Of a DNA stretch of 64,000 nucleotides, positions 17,862-27,572 are shown in pieces. Positions within the stretch are counted from its first letter, which is position 1. Each line of letters begins with the position of its first letter. The position numbers were made by a program, and so were the translations under genes. The stretch comes from Spirochaetales bacterium (GTDB lineage: Bacteria > Spirochaetota > Spirochaetia > JABEVK01), in contig CANJXC010000015.1 of the NCBI GenBank assembly GCA_947478845.1, forward strand, positions 22,751 to 86,750, read 5' to 3'. The notes under the pieces were generated by a model. The model worked only from the letters and a program-made list of their open reading frames with translations, did not search any database and was not told the origin of the DNA.

Positions 17862-20800
17862 CTAGTAGGCTAGTACTGGCGAAAGTAGCATTTCAGCTTT
17901 AGCGGTTGTTAAACCCTTACGGCGGGCCCAGTCTTCCACCTGATTCTTCTCAATTTTTCCCAGAGCCCAGTAGCTCGATTCAGCGTGGCTGAAGATGAAA
18001 GCGCACACACTGGCCGCCGGGGTCATCATGTAACTTTCCGTAAGGCCTATCCCCAGCCCCTCGGGCTTCAGGATATCGAATAGCATGAGTTTATCGTGGT
18101 GGTCGGGGCACGGTGGGTAACCAGGTGCTGGGCGAATACCCTGGTATTTCACATTGAACAGGTCGGCGTTGTTCAGGGCCTCAGCTGGAGCATACCCCCA
18201 CAACTTGGTTCTCACCTCGCGGTGCAACCATTCGGCGGAGGCTTCGGCCAGCCGGTCGGCCAGAATCTTGACCAAGATGCCCGTGTAGTCGTCGTTTTGG
18301 TCGAGAAAGGTTTGCGACCATTCGTCGGCCCCGAACACCGAGCACGCGAACCCTCCGAGCCAGTCGGCGACGCCGGAATCCTCGGGAGCGATGTAGTCGG
18401 CCAAACTCAGGTAAATCGGGGTCTTGTCTTTCCGCTTTTGTTGGCGCAGCACGGGCCAAGAACCCGCGGGCTGAGACTTCGCCTCGTCGTGGTAGAGATG
18501 AATAGTGTCGTCTTTTGCTTGGGCAGGCAGCAGGAACAAGGAAGCTTTCACCACATAGCGGCGCTTCTCCACCAAATCGGCCAAAAGTCGTTTGGCATCG
18601 GCCATAAGCTTCTTGGCCTCGGTTCCGTATTTGGCATCGGTGAGAATTTCGGGGTAGTTGACCGGCATTTGCCAGGCCCAGAAAAAATAGGTCCAGTCGA
18701 TGATGGGGGCCAGCTCCGCCAGAGGAATCGAGGCGAACTCCTTCACCCCGGTGAAGTTTGGCTTCGGCGGCCGGTACGAGGCCCAGTCGGTGACCAAACC
18801 CTTGGAGCGCACAAACTCCAAGGGGAGGTATTCCTTCTGGTCGTTGCGGCTGGCTTTGTCGACGCGCACCCGTTCGTGCTCGGCCGCCAGTTCCGCTTCG
18901 ATGACGGGGCGCTGTTCGGCGCTCAGAAGGCGCGAAACAACATTCACGGCCAAACTCGCGTCTTTGACGTGGGCTACTGGGCCGGCGTAGGCGGGAGCGA
19001 TTTTCACCGCCGTATGCACCTTGCTGGTGGTGGCGCCGCCGATGAGCAGGGGTATAGGCAGCCCGTTGGGGGCGCGAAAGTCGAGGCGTTGCAGCTCGCT
19101 GGCCACGTGCACCATCTCTTCGAGGCTGGGGGTAATGAGCCCCGACAGGCCAATGGCGTCGCAGTTCTGTTCGCGGGCTACCCGCAGGATTTCCTCGGCA
19201 GGAACCATCACGCCCAAATCGACGATGTCGTAGTTGTTGCAACCGAGAACCACCCCAACGATGTTCTTGCCAATGTCGTGGACGTCGCCTTTTACGGTTG
19301 CCATCAGGATTTTACCCTTGGGCTTGTCGCCCACTTTTTTTTGGGCCTCGATGAAAGGCAAGAGCACCGCCACCGCGGCTTTCATCACCCGCGCGGACTT
19401 CACCACTTGGGGCAAAAACATTTTGCCCTCGCCGAAGAGGCCTCCTACCACATTCATGCCGTCCATCAGCGGGCCCTCGATCACCTCGATGGCCGTGGAA
19501 TAGGCCTTCATGGACTCGAGCACATCGGGCTCCACCCACGCGGCCAACCCTTTGACCAAAGCGTGCGATAAGCGCTCGTTGACGGGCTTTTCCCTCCACG
19601 TGAGGTCTTCGGTCTTGCTCTCTCCAGCGGTGAAGCGATGGGCCGCATCCATGAGGTTTTCCGTGGCCTCAGGAGTGCGGTCGAGAACCAAATCTTCCAC
19701 CAGCTCCCGAAGCTCGGGCTCGAGGTCGTCGTAAAGGGCCAATTGACCGGCATTGACGATACCCATGGTCATCCCGGCTCGGATGGCATGGTAGAGAAAC
19801 ACCGCGTGAATGGCTTCCCTCAGCCCATTGTTGCCCCGAAAGCTGAAACTCACGTTGCTCACGCCGCCCGAGATCTTGGCGTGGGGCAAAAGGCGTTTGA
19901 TTTCAACGATGGCCTCGAGAAAATCCACCGCGTAATGGCGGTGTTCCTCGATGCCCGTGCCGATGGCGAAAATATTGGGGTCGAAAATGATGTCTTCGGG
20001 GGGAAAGCCAAGCTCGACCAAAAGCCGGTAGGCCCGGGAGCAGATCTCCACCTTGCGGGCCCGGGTGTCGGCCTGCCCCTTCTCGTCAAAGGCCATCACA
20101 ATGACGGCGGCCCCAAAACGGCGCACCTCGCGGGCCTGGGCCAGAAACGCCGCCTCCCCTTCTTTCAGACTGATCGAATTGACAATGGGTTTTCCCTGCA
20201 CGCACTTTAGGCCGGCAAGGATGACGCTGAACTTGGAGCTGTCGATCACCACCGGCACCCGGCAGATGTCGGGCTCGCTGGCCACAAGGTTGAGAAAAGT
20301 GTGCATTTCAGCGGCCGAGTCGAGCATGGCCTCGTCGAGGTTGATGTCGATCAGTTGCGCGCCGTTTTCCACCTGTTCGCGGGCCACTTCGAGGGCCTCG
20401 AGGTATTGCTTTTCCACGATGAGGCGGCTGAACTTGCGGCTGCCAGTGATGTTGGTGCGTTCCCCGATGTTGACGAACAGGTTGTCGTCGCGGATGAGCA
20501 CAGGCTCGAGACCGGCCAAGCGCAGGACGTGGTTGTCGGAGGGAACAACCCGCGGCACGAGGCCCGCTACGGCGGCAGCGATGGCTTGAATGTGTTCAGG
20601 GCTCGAACCGCAGCACCCCCCCACGATGTTCACTAGGCCCGAGGTGGCGAACTCACCGAGGAGTTTCGCCATCGTGGCCGGGGTTTCGTCGTAGCCCCCC
20701 AGTTCGTTAGGCAAACCTGCGTTGGGGTGGGCACTCACCGGGCATTCTGCCAGACGAGCCAATTCGGCGACATAGGGCCGCAAAAGTTCGCCGCCCAAGG

Positions 20801-21554
20801 CGCAATTGAGACCCACACTCACGGGCTTGGCGTGGCGTACCGAGTACCAAAAGGCCTCTGTGGTCTGACCCGAGAGGGTTCGCCCCGACGCATCGGTGAT
20901 GGTGCCACTGATCATGACCGGGAGCGTCAACTGGTGCTCATCGTTGTATTTCAGAATCGCGTAGATGGCGGCCTTGGCGTTGAGGGTATCAAAGATGGTC
21001 TCGATGAGCACTAGGTCGGCACCGCCATCGATAAGTCCTTTTAATGCAAGGCTATAATCGTCGACAAGGGCATCGAAACTGGTGGCTCGGAAGCCAGGGT
21101 CGTTCACATCGGGACTCAGCGAGAGGGTCTTGCTAGTGGGTCCGAGCACTCCGGCCACCCAACGGGGCTTTTCGGGGGTTTGGGCACTGAACTTGTCGGC
21201 GGCGGCGCGAGCGAGGCGGGCGCCTTGCAGGTTGAGCTCGTACACCAATTCCTGCGTGCCGTAATCGCTTTGGCTGGCAGAGGTCGAGTTGAAGGTATTG
21301 GTTTCGACCAGATCGCTTCCTGCCGCAAGGTAGCTTTCGTGGATGCCTTGGATAAGCTCGGGCTTTGTGAGGCTCAGAAGGTCGTTGTTGCCTTGCAACG
21401 GTTTGGGAAAGCGCTCCCGGCTGAGGTCGATGCCCTGCGCCAGACGAAAGGCCGACTCATCGAGCCGGTGCTTCTGGATCTCTGTCCCCATGGCCCCGTC
21501 GAGAACAAGGATGCGGTGTTGGAGCGCGTGTTGGAAATCCGTCAGTCTGGTCAT
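17862..21554 (-). CDS. metH: Cobalamin-dependent methionine synthase
   Basis: A 1230-aa full-length MetH (E. coli 1227 aa), which transfers methyl from methyltetrahydrofolate via cobalamin to homocysteine. Domains in order: homocysteine-binding module with zinc ligands in GLNCALG (around 240) and GGCCGSSPE (around 307); pterin-binding module with [11 protein letters not shown] (around 360); B12 cap; B12-binding Rossmann domain with [11 protein letters not shown], whose His ligates cobalt; and a C-terminal AdoMet reactivation domain. ATG 21554 (MTRLTDF) is chosen over a longer frame that would overlap the divergent gene. There is no Shine-Dalgarno sequence; CAAAAT (21566-21561) ends 7 nt before the ATG. 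No B12 riboswitch fits in the short upstream gap. Confidence 0.95.
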   Translation of the reverse strand: MTRLTDFQHALQHRILVLDGAMGTEIQKHRLDESAFRLAQGIDLSRERFPKPLQGNNDLLSLTKPELIQGIHESYLAAGSDLVETNTFNSTSASQSDYGTQELVYELNLQGARLARAAADKFSAQTPEKPRWVAGVLGPTSKTLSLSPDVNDPGFRATSFDALVDDYSLALKGLIDGGADLVLIETIFDTLNAKAAIYAILKYNDEHQLTLPVMISGTITDASGRTLSGQTTEAFWYSVRHAKPVSVGLNCALGGELLRPYVAELARLAECPVSAHPNAGLPNELGGYDETPATMAKLLGEFATSGLVNIVGGCCGSSPEHIQAIAAAVAGLVPRVVPSDNHVLRLAGLEPVLIRDDNLFVNIGERTNITGSRKFSRLIVEKQYLEALEVAREQVENGAQLIDINLDEAMLDSAAEMHTFLNLVASEPDICRVPVVIDSSKFSVILAGLKCVQGKPIVNSISLKEGEAAFLAQAREVRRFGAAVIVMAFDEKGQADTRARKVEICSRAYRLLVELGFPPEDIIFDPNIFAIGTGIEEHRHYAVDFLEAIVEIKRLLPHAKISGGVSNVSFSFRGNNGLREAIHAVFLYHAIRAGMTMGIVNAGQLALYDDLEPELRELVEDLVLDRTPEATENLMDAAHRFTAGESKTEDLTWREKPVNERLSHALVKGLAAWVEPDVLESMKAYSTAIEVIEGPLMDGMNVVGGLFGEGKMFLPQVVKSARVMKAAVAVLLPFIEAQKKVGDKPKGKILMATVKGDVHDIGKNIVGVVLGCNNYDIVDLGVMVPAEEILRVAREQNCDAIGLSGLITPSLEEMVHVASELQRLDFRAPNGLPIPLLIGGATTSKVHTAVKIAPAYAGPVAHVKDASLAVNVVSRLLSAEQRPVIEAELAAEHERVRVDKASRNDQKEYLPLEFVRSKGLVTDWASYRPPKPNFTGVKEFASIPLAELAPIIDWTYFFWAWQMPVNYPEILTDAKYGTEAKKLMADAKRLLADLVEKRRYVVKASLFLLPAQAKDDTIHLYHDEAKSQPAGSWPVLRQQKRKDKTPIYLSLADYIAPEDSGVADWLGGFACSVFGADEWSQTFLDQNDDYTGILVKILADRLAEASAEWLHREVRTKLWGYAPAEALNNADLFNVKYQGIRPAPGYPPCPDHHDKLMLFDILKPEGLGIGLTESYMMTPAASVCAFIFSHAESSYWALGKIEKNQVEDWARRKGLTTAKAEMLLSPVLAY

Positions 21555-21563
21555 AGGGGGATT

Positions 21564-21592
21564 TTGACAGAAAACCCACAATGATGGAACAT
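21564..21592 (+). promoter_or_regulatory. Promoter overlapping the divergent metH promoter, leaderless arrangement for the protease-like gene
   Basis: TTGACA (21564-21569), 17-bp spacer, GAACAT (21587-21592), giving a predicted +1 at 21599, the A of an in-frame ATG. On the other strand CAAAAT (21566-21561) predicts +1 at the metH ATG. The two signals interlock. Confidence 0.4.
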
Positions 21593-21598
21593 GCTCCC

Positions 21599-22003
21599 AT
21601 GAGCAAACCGCGATCGACGCTGTTGGGCTGGTTCTTCGCTCCCCCACCCCGCCGCAGCCGTGTTCACCCTGAGCGCGACTTGGCTGCCGAGAAACGGCAA
21701 CGCGCCGAGCTCAAAGCCGCCATTGGTCCGTTGTTGGCCTTGTGGGAGCCCCGAATGGGCGTCAAGGCAGCTTTTTGGGGCGTCAAACGCATGCGCACCC
21801 GCTGGGGCACTTGCAACCCATCTGCCCGGCGCATCTGGCTGTCTCTGGCCCTGGCATCCAGGCCACCCGAGGCGCTCGAATACGTCGTTGTCCACGAACT
21901 GGTGCATCTGCTGGAACCAAGCCACAACGCCCGCTTCAAGGCGTTGATGTCGCAGTTCCTTCCCGACTGGAAGGCACGCAAAAGCCTCCTTGCAATGCCG
22001 TAA
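21599..22003 (+). CDS. YgjP/SprT-like zinc metallopeptidase (DUF45 type)
   Basis: A 134-aa protein with the YgjP-family block [10 protein letters not shown] and the gluzincin-like motif [15 protein letters not shown], whose two His of HExxH plus the downstream His should bind zinc and whose Glu is catalytic. Members are predicted metal-dependent hydrolases of unknown substrate. It is shorter than E. coli YgjP (about 167 aa), as the N-terminal part is reduced. The ATG at 21599 is preferred because it coincides with the predicted +1; in-frame ATGs at 21581 and 21584 are alternatives. Divergent from metH. Confidence 0.75.
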   Translation: MSKPRSTLLGWFFAPPPRRSRVHPERDLAAEKRQRAELKAAIGPLLALWEPRMGVKAAFWGVKRMRTRWGTCNPSARRIWLSLALASRPPEALEYVVVHELVHLLEPSHNARFKALMSQFLPDWKARKSLLAMP

Positions 22004-22008
22004 ATTGG

Positions 22009-22037
22009 TTGACTTTTGGCTTGTGCACAATCATTTT
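22009..22037 (+). promoter_or_regulatory. Putative promoter of the glutathione peroxidase gene
   Basis: TTGACT (22009-22014), 17-bp spacer, CATTTT (22032-22037), then GAGGT ahead of ATG 22055. It begins just past the stop of the preceding gene. Confidence 0.45.
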
Positions 22038-22054
22038 AGGCCTGAGGTACAACT

Positions 22055-22540
22055 ATGAGCACTACTTTTTTTGACCTTTCGGCGCCCACTCCGGCGGGCA
22101 AGACCGTCGACTTCTCCGCTTGGAAAGGTCACCCCGTTTTGGTGGTCAACACCGCGACGCAGTGCGGCCTGACTCCCCAGTTTGCGGGGCTCGAGAAGCT
22201 CCATCAAACCTACAAAGATCAAGGCCTCATCGTGGTGGGTTTTCCGTGCAACCAATTTGGTGGTCAGGAACCCCTTTCCAACGAAGAGATGGAACAGGTT
22301 TGCCAGGTTAACCACGGCGTAAGCTTCCCGCTCATGGCCAAGTCAGACGTCAACGGGGCAAATACAAACCCGGTGTTTAAGTACCTCAAAGACAAAGCCA
22401 AAGGGCTGTTGGGTGAAGACATCAAATGGAACTTCACGAAGTTCCTGATCTCCAAAGATGGCAGCACCATCGACCGTTACGCACCCACCACCGCCCCCGA
22501 GGCCATTGAAAAGGATATCCTCGCTGCTCTGAAGGCCTGA
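22055..22540 (+). CDS. Glutathione peroxidase family thiol peroxidase
   Basis: A 161-aa GPx-fold peroxidase using Cys, not Sec: peroxidatic C37 in NTATQCGLT. The catalytic tetrad residues are visible as Gln in FPCNQFGGQEP (around 71), Trp and Asn in KWNFTKF (around 125). The Cys in FPCNQF is a candidate resolving Cys, so bacterial members usually use thioredoxin rather than glutathione to reduce peroxides. Cytosolic, with no signal peptide. Single gene between the protease-like gene and the ara operon. Confidence 0.92.
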   Translation: MSTTFFDLSAPTPAGKTVDFSAWKGHPVLVVNTATQCGLTPQFAGLEKLHQTYKDQGLIVVGFPCNQFGGQEPLSNEEMEQVCQVNHGVSFPLMAKSDVNGANTNPVFKYLKDKAKGLLGEDIKWNFTKFLISKDGSTIDRYAPTTAPEAIEKDILAALKA

Positions 22541-22566
22541 CCCGAGGCGCGGCACTCACCTTCCCC

Positions 22567-22611
22567 TTGACACCTTGCAACAATGACCGCAAAGTGTGTG
22601 CGTTACCGCAA
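22567..22611 (+). promoter_or_regulatory. ara operon promoter with direct-repeat operator candidate
   Basis: TTGACA (22567-22572), 17-bp spacer, CAAAGT (22590-22595). The heptamer ACCGCAA occurs at 22586-22592 and 22605-22611, a 19-bp period (about two helical turns) across the -10 and start region. A LacI-type regulator at the operon end is the natural ligand; binding is inferred. Confidence 0.4.
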
Positions 22612-22639
22612 CCGCGAGAACGAACACAGGAGGCCCATC

Positions 22640-24283
22640 ATGAACCTAGGTGACCATGTGGTTTTGGGTGCCGACTTCGGTACCGACTCTGTGCGTGTGC
22701 TAGCTTTAGACCCCGCCAACGGAGCGGTTCTAGGACAAGGCGTGCGCAACTATCCCCGCTGGAAAAAGGGTCTGTACTGCGACCCACTGAAGAATCAGTT
22801 CCGGCAGCACCCCTTAGACTATTTGGAAGCGCTCGAGGGGGCCACGAAAGAAGCGCTCAAGGCCTCGGGTCCCGAGGCCTCGTCAAAAGTGCGCGGGCTT
22901 TCCCTCGACACCACGGGTTCCACTCCTGTCTTCGCCGACGGCAACGGGGTTCCCTTATCTTTACTGCCCGCCTTTGCCGAAGACCCCGATGCCATGTTCC
23001 TGCTTTGGAAAGATCACACTGCGATTGCCGAGGCCGAGGCCATCAACCATGCCGCCGCCGGGGGCAAGGTGCTCGACTTCGTGGGCGGTATCTACTCCTC
23101 GGAATGGCTTTGGGCCAAAGCCTGGCACGTACTGAAGTCTAACCCCAAAGTTGCCGCCGCCGGAAAAACCCTCGTGGAGCATTGCGACTGGATTGGCGCC
23201 CGACTTACCGGCAATGAGCACCCCGACAAAGTCAAGCGCGGACGTTGCGCTGCCGGTCACAAAGGGTTGTGGCACGCTAGTTTTGGCGGCTACCCTGAAG
23301 AGTTTCTCGGCAAGCTCGAAGCGCGGTTGGTGCCTCTGGTGAAAAGTTTGGGCACCCATACCGTGACGGCCGATACGGCAGCAGGAGTAATCACCGCCGA
23401 ATGGGCTGCCAAGCTAGGAGTGCCAGCTACCACTGTGATTGGTACCGGGGCCTTCGATGTGCACATGGGCGCGCTCGGCGGCGGTATCAAGGCCAACCAA
23501 CTGGTGAAGGTGATGGGAACTAGCTGCTGTGACGTGGTCACCGCTGCGCTTCCTCAAAAGGGTCATGCGGAACGCGTTGTCGCCGGCATCTGTGGCCAGG
23601 TGGACGGGTCGATTGTCCCAGGCTGGTTGGGCTATGAAGCTGGTCAATCTGCCTACGGTGATGTGTACGCTTGGTTCCGCCAGGTGCTCGCTTGGCCCCT
23701 CACCAAGTTCCTCCCCGCCGCCGAAGCGGAAAAGCTCACCGAGAAGATCATCCCCGCCCTCGAGGCCGAGGCCCTTTTGCTCAAGCCCCAGGAAGAGCAC
23801 ACCCTAGCCCTCGACTGGCTCAACGGCCGCCGTACTCCCGACGCTGACCAAAGCCTGGTGGGAGCTGTCACCGGGCTCACCCTGGGCACCGATGCCCCGC
23901 GGTTGTACCGCGCTCTGGTAGAAGCCACAGCCTACGGTAGCCGGGCCATTTTGGAGCGCTTCGAGGCCCAAGGGGTCCAGGTTGACAGCGTCATTGCCAT
24001 CGGTGGCATCACGCGCAAGAGCAAGCTGGTGATGCAGGTGTTGGCCGACGTGCTCGGGCGCTCCATACGGGTGGGCGCCAGCGACCAAGCCTGTGCGCTG
24101 GGAGCCGGAATGTTCGCGGCCACGGTGGCAGGGCTCTACCCCACGGTTGAGGCCGCACAAGCCAAAATGTTCCCTGGCTTTGACTTAACCTTTACCCCCG
24201 ACCCCAAAATGGCCAAGGTTTACGATGGTCTTTATAAGAAATACCTCGCGCTGGGGGCCTTTGTAGCCTCCGCGAAACACTAA
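22640..24283 (+). CDS. araB: Ribulokinase
   Basis: A 547-aa FGGY family kinase that phosphorylates L-ribulose. The N-terminal ATPase motif is VLGADFGTDSVRVLALD, and the AraB-type VMGTSCCDVV lies around residue 290. Length agrees with AraB (about 560 aa), longer than xylulokinases, and araA and araD follow. ATG 22640 is selected over an upstream in-frame ATG at 22583 because AGGAGG at 22628-22633 is correctly spaced. First gene of araB-araA-araD-lacI. Confidence 0.93.
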   Translation: MNLGDHVVLGADFGTDSVRVLALDPANGAVLGQGVRNYPRWKKGLYCDPLKNQFRQHPLDYLEALEGATKEALKASGPEASSKVRGLSLDTTGSTPVFADGNGVPLSLLPAFAEDPDAMFLLWKDHTAIAEAEAINHAAAGGKVLDFVGGIYSSEWLWAKAWHVLKSNPKVAAAGKTLVEHCDWIGARLTGNEHPDKVKRGRCAAGHKGLWHASFGGYPEEFLGKLEARLVPLVKSLGTHTVTADTAAGVITAEWAAKLGVPATTVIGTGAFDVHMGALGGGIKANQLVKVMGTSCCDVVTAALPQKGHAERVVAGICGQVDGSIVPGWLGYEAGQSAYGDVYAWFRQVLAWPLTKFLPAAEAEKLTEKIIPALEAEALLLKPQEEHTLALDWLNGRRTPDADQSLVGAVTGLTLGTDAPRLYRALVEATAYGSRAILERFEAQGVQVDSVIAIGGITRKSKLVMQVLADVLGRSIRVGASDQACALGAGMFAATVAGLYPTVEAAQAKMFPGFDLTFTPDPKMAKVYDGLYKKYLALGAFVASAKH

Positions 24284-24293
24284 GGAGTTCTCC

Positions 24294-25802
24294 ATGATTG
24301 CCCAGAAACCCGAGTTTGAGATCTGGTTCGTTACCGGCAGCCAAGATCTGTATGGTCCGGCTACCCTCGAGCAGGTCGCCAAAGATAGCCAAGTTGTCGT
24401 CAAAGGCCTCAACGCCGCCGGCACCGTGCCCTACCCCATTGTGTGGAAGCCAACGGTGCGGTCCGCTGAAGAAATCTCGGCGGTTTGCGAGGCCGCCACT
24501 GCCGACCGCAAGTGCGCGGGTGTCATCACTTGGATGCACACCTTCAGCCCGGCCAAAATGTGGATTCGCGGGTTGCTGGTGCTCGGTAAACCCCTGCTTC
24601 AGTTCCACACCCAGTTCCACCGCGACCTGCCCTGGGGCTCCATCGACATGGATTACATGAACCTCCATCAAAGTGCACACGGCGACCGCGAATACGGCCA
24701 TATCACCGCCAGGCTGGGCCTCAAGCGCTCCATCATAGCTGGCCATTGGCAAGACAAGGAAACCCAGCGCCGCCTGGGAGCCTGGAGCCGTGTTGCCGGT
24801 GCGGTCACCGAAGGCCGCTCGGGTCGCTACGTACGCTTCGGCGATAACATGCGGGAAGTGGCCGTTACCGACGGTGACAAGGTTGCGGCCCAGATTCAGC
24901 TCGGCTGGAGCATCAACAGCTACGGCGTCGGCGAACTGGTCAAGAGGGTCAACGCCGTCACCCCCGCGCAGGTGGACAAACTTCTCGAGGAATACAAAAA
25001 AACCTATGTGATTGCCCCCGAACTGCTGAACACCCCCAAACAGCTTGAGCGCCTCAAAGTGCAGGCTCGCTTGGAAATCGCCATCGAAGCCTTCCTAGTG
25101 GAAGGCAAATACCTGGCCTTTACCACCAGCTTCGAAGACCTCTACGGCCTCGACCAACTGCCGGGCCTCGCTGCCCAGCGTCTCATGGCCAAGGGCTACG
25201 GCTTTGCCGGCGAAGGCGACTGGAAGACGGCCGCCCTTGTGCGGGCGGTCAAACTCATGGGCGAGGGACTTTCAGGTGCCACCAGCTTCATGGAAGACTA
25301 CACCTACCACCTCGAAGGTGGCAAAGAAATGGTGCTTGGTAGCCACATGCTCGAAATCTGCCCCAGCATCGCTGCTGGCCCCGTGAAAATCGAGATCCAC
25401 CCGCTGGGCATCGGCGGCAAGGACGACCCCGCGCGCCTAGTGTTCAACGCCGCCCCGGGCGAGGCCACGAACGCGAGCCTTGTTGAGTTTGGCGACCGCT
25501 TCCGCTTGCTGGTCAACGAAGTGAAGACCATCGCCGTACCGCACGAAATGCCCAAGCTCCCGGTGGCCCAGGCCATGTGGATCCCCTACCCCGACTTCCG
25601 CACCGGCCTCGAAGGTTGGATCTGGTCGGGTGGTGCCCACCACACGGCCTATTCCACCGCCGTGGGAGCCGAGATGCTGCAGATGTACGCCGACCAATTG
25701 GGCCTGGAGTACGTCTGCATCGGCAAAACAAGCACCCTCGAAAGTGTAAGACAAACCCTTGCTGTACAGGAACTTCTGGCTCACAAGGGCAACTTCCGAT
25801 GA
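24294..25802 (+). CDS. araA: L-arabinose isomerase
   Basis: A 502-aa enzyme converting L-arabinose to L-ribulose, a Mn-dependent cytosolic isomerase. Recognisable blocks are [12 protein letters not shown] near the N-terminus, [13 protein letters not shown] around residue 82 and the FMEDYTYH segment around 330, which carries metal and substrate ligands. Length equals E. coli AraA (500 aa). AAGGAG sits 7 nt before ATG 24294. It overlaps araD by 4 bp. Confidence 0.96.
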   Translation: MIAQKPEFEIWFVTGSQDLYGPATLEQVAKDSQVVVKGLNAAGTVPYPIVWKPTVRSAEEISAVCEAATADRKCAGVITWMHTFSPAKMWIRGLLVLGKPLLQFHTQFHRDLPWGSIDMDYMNLHQSAHGDREYGHITARLGLKRSIIAGHWQDKETQRRLGAWSRVAGAVTEGRSGRYVRFGDNMREVAVTDGDKVAAQIQLGWSINSYGVGELVKRVNAVTPAQVDKLLEEYKKTYVIAPELLNTPKQLERLKVQARLEIAIEAFLVEGKYLAFTTSFEDLYGLDQLPGLAAQRLMAKGYGFAGEGDWKTAALVRAVKLMGEGLSGATSFMEDYTYHLEGGKEMVLGSHMLEICPSIAAGPVKIEIHPLGIGGKDDPARLVFNAAPGEATNASLVEFGDRFRLLVNEVKTIAVPHEMPKLPVAQAMWIPYPDFRTGLEGWIWSGGAHHTAYSTAVGAEMLQMYADQLGLEYVCIGKTSTLESVRQTLAVQELLAHKGNFR

Positions 25803-26515
25803 GTTCAGTCTACCAGAGCCTGAAGCAGGAGGCCCTCGAGGCCAACCTTCAGATTCCCAAGCACGGCTTGGCCCTATTCACCTGGGGAAACGTATCGGCG
25901 TTCGACCGCTCACGGGGAGTGTTTGCCATTAAGCCCAGCGGCGTGCCCTACGACGAGCTGAAGGTGGACGATATCGTGGTGGTAGACCTAGACGGCCGCG
26001 TGGTGGAGGGCAAACTGCGGCCTTCCAGCGATACCCCCACCCACCGGGTGCTCTACCAGGCTTTTCCCACCCTCGGAGGCATCGTGCACACCCACTCGAC
26101 CCATGCCACGGCGTGGGCCCAAGCACAGATTCCCTTGCCCGTTTGGGGAACCACCCACGCCGACCACAGCCCCTTTGAAGTCCCGTGTACGCCCCAACTC
26201 TCGGCCGAGCAGGTGAAAGGCGACTACGAGCTCGAAACCGGTCACCTCATTGTTCAGACGTTTCAGAAGGCCAAGCCCGCCCTCGACCCCAACGAAGTGA
26301 GCTGGGTTCTCGTAGGGGGCCATGCTCCTTTTACTTGGGGCAAAGACGCCTCCAAGGCGCTCTACCACGCTGTAGTCCTCGAAGAGGTGGCCCGTATGGC
26401 CATCTTATCGCGCTTGGCAGCCGGAGCGGGCCAGGTTCCCGGGCTCCCCCCCCACCTGATTGCCAAGCACTATGAACGCAAACACGGGCCGGGAGCTTAC
26501 TACGGCCAAAAATGA
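25799..26515 (+). CDS. araD: L-ribulose-5-phosphate 4-epimerase
   Basis: A 238-aa class II aldolase/epimerase (E. coli AraD 231 aa) that makes D-xylulose-5-phosphate. The substrate phosphate and zinc sites are visible: GNVSAFDR (around 26-33), [10 protein letters not shown] (around 43-52), SSDTPTH (around 75), and zinc-binding [12 protein letters not shown] (around 96). ATG 25799 gives an ATGA overlap with araA; the frame is open upstream but lies inside araA. The regulator gene follows 4 nt later. Confidence 0.95.
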   Translation: MSSVYQSLKQEALEANLQIPKHGLALFTWGNVSAFDRSRGVFAIKPSGVPYDELKVDDIVVVDLDGRVVEGKLRPSSDTPTHRVLYQAFPTLGGIVHTHSTHATAWAQAQIPLPVWGTTHADHSPFEVPCTPQLSAEQVKGDYELETGHLIVQTFQKAKPALDPNEVSWVLVGGHAPFTWGKDASKALYHAVVLEEVARMAILSRLAAGAGQVPGLPPHLIAKHYERKHGPGAYYGQK

Positions 26516-26519
26516 GGTC

Positions 26520-27572
26520 ATGACCATCAAGGAGATTGCCCGCTTGGCGGGTGTCTCCATTGGTACGGTCGACCGGGTGCTTCATGGCAGGGGGCGGGTG
26601 TCGGCTCAAAACACCGCCCGCATCCAGGCGTTGGTCGCTGAGCGGGGTTACAAGGCCAACCTCTTTGCCAGCCGCTTGTCGGCGGGAGCCGGCCTAAAAA
26701 CCATAGGCGTACTTTTGCCCCAAACCGACCAGGACGCGGGGTATTGGAAGTTCATCGAGCACGGGATGGGCAAAGCTGCCGAAGAATTGGAACCCCTGAA
26801 GATCACCATTCATCTCGAAGGCTTCGACCGCCTGTCGGCCACAGACTGCGCGAGGGCGTTTGGCCGATTGGTGGAAGAGGGTTGCGATGCGCTGGCGCTG
26901 GCTCCTATTCACAACACCGTTTTGCGTCCCCTCATCGATGCCCTGCCGGAAGGCTTTCCGTTGGTATTTTTTGACACCGACCTCGATTGCCGTCACCTCC
27001 ACGGGTTTGTCGGTCAGGATCCTTTTCAGGGGGGACTCCTTGCTGGAAAGCTGCTCGGAATGGCCACCCTACGCGGTCGTCCGCTGGCCCTCGTGCGCTT
27101 TGACGAAGACGACGCCCATTTGAACCGACGCGCCGAGGGGTTTGTGCGCTCGTGCCTGAAGCAAAACCGAGAAGTATTGGAACTGCACCAGAGACTGGGG
27201 GTAGGCGTCGAGGACCGACGGCTCGACTTGGCGCACTTTGTGCTCGGCCATCCTGAAGTTGCCGGCCTGTTCGTCCCCAACGCCAACGTGAGCGACTACG
27301 CGCGCTCGGGTTCCGGCCTTCGGGTCGTGGGCTACGACCTGACTCCACCCAACGTTGCCGCCTTGCGGGAAGGCCGCATCGATGTGTTGATTTCCCAACG
27401 GCCGGAAACCATGGGCGCTGAGGCCATACGCCTGCTCAGCCGAGCACTGCTGTTTGGCGAGAAACTGCCCGCCAATGTCAATTTGCCCCTTGACGTCGTT
27501 TTGCCCGAAAACCTGGAAGGGTTTTTAGAGGCTACTTCGACAGGGCCTCCGTCAGCCTCTGTAGCGCTGTAA
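26520..27572 (+). CDS. LacI family regulator, probable arabinose operon repressor
   Basis: A 350-aa protein with an N-terminal LacI helix-turn-helix, TIKEIARLAGVSIGTVDRVL, a hinge, then a periplasmic-binding-protein-like sensor domain starting at GVLLPQTDQDAGYW. The DNA-reading helix has TVDRVL in place of the usual TVSRVL, seen in a subset of LacI proteins with transporter-like sensor domains. Last gene of the ara operon (GAGGTC just before ATG 26520, 4 nt after araD), so L-arabinose or a pathway intermediate is the expected inducer and the direct repeats upstream of araB the expected site. Its 3' end overlaps the convergent 740-aa gene by 41 bp. Confidence 0.85.
   Translation: MTIKEIARLAGVSIGTVDRVLHGRGRVSAQNTARIQALVAERGYKANLFASRLSAGAGLKTIGVLLPQTDQDAGYWKFIEHGMGKAAEELEPLKITIHLEGFDRLSATDCARAFGRLVEEGCDALALAPIHNTVLRPLIDALPEGFPLVFFDTDLDCRHLHGFVGQDPFQGGLLAGKLLGMATLRGRPLALVRFDEDDAHLNRRAEGFVRSCLKQNREVLELHQRLGVGVEDRRLDLAHFVLGHPEVAGLFVPNANVSDYARSGSGLRVVGYDLTPPNVAALREGRIDVLISQRPETMGAEAIRLLSRALLFGEKLPANVNLPLDVVLPENLEGFLEATSTGPPSASVAL

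Noticed and set aside
18096..19571. 491-codon open frame antisense to metH
   Set aside because: metH is full-length and clearly conserved; the antisense frame has His/Gly/Val-rich filler typical of the complement of GC-rich coding DNA.
21555..21598. Cobalamin riboswitch for metH
   Set aside because: Only 44 bp separate the metH and ygjP start codons, too short for a B12 riboswitch, and no B12-box is seen.
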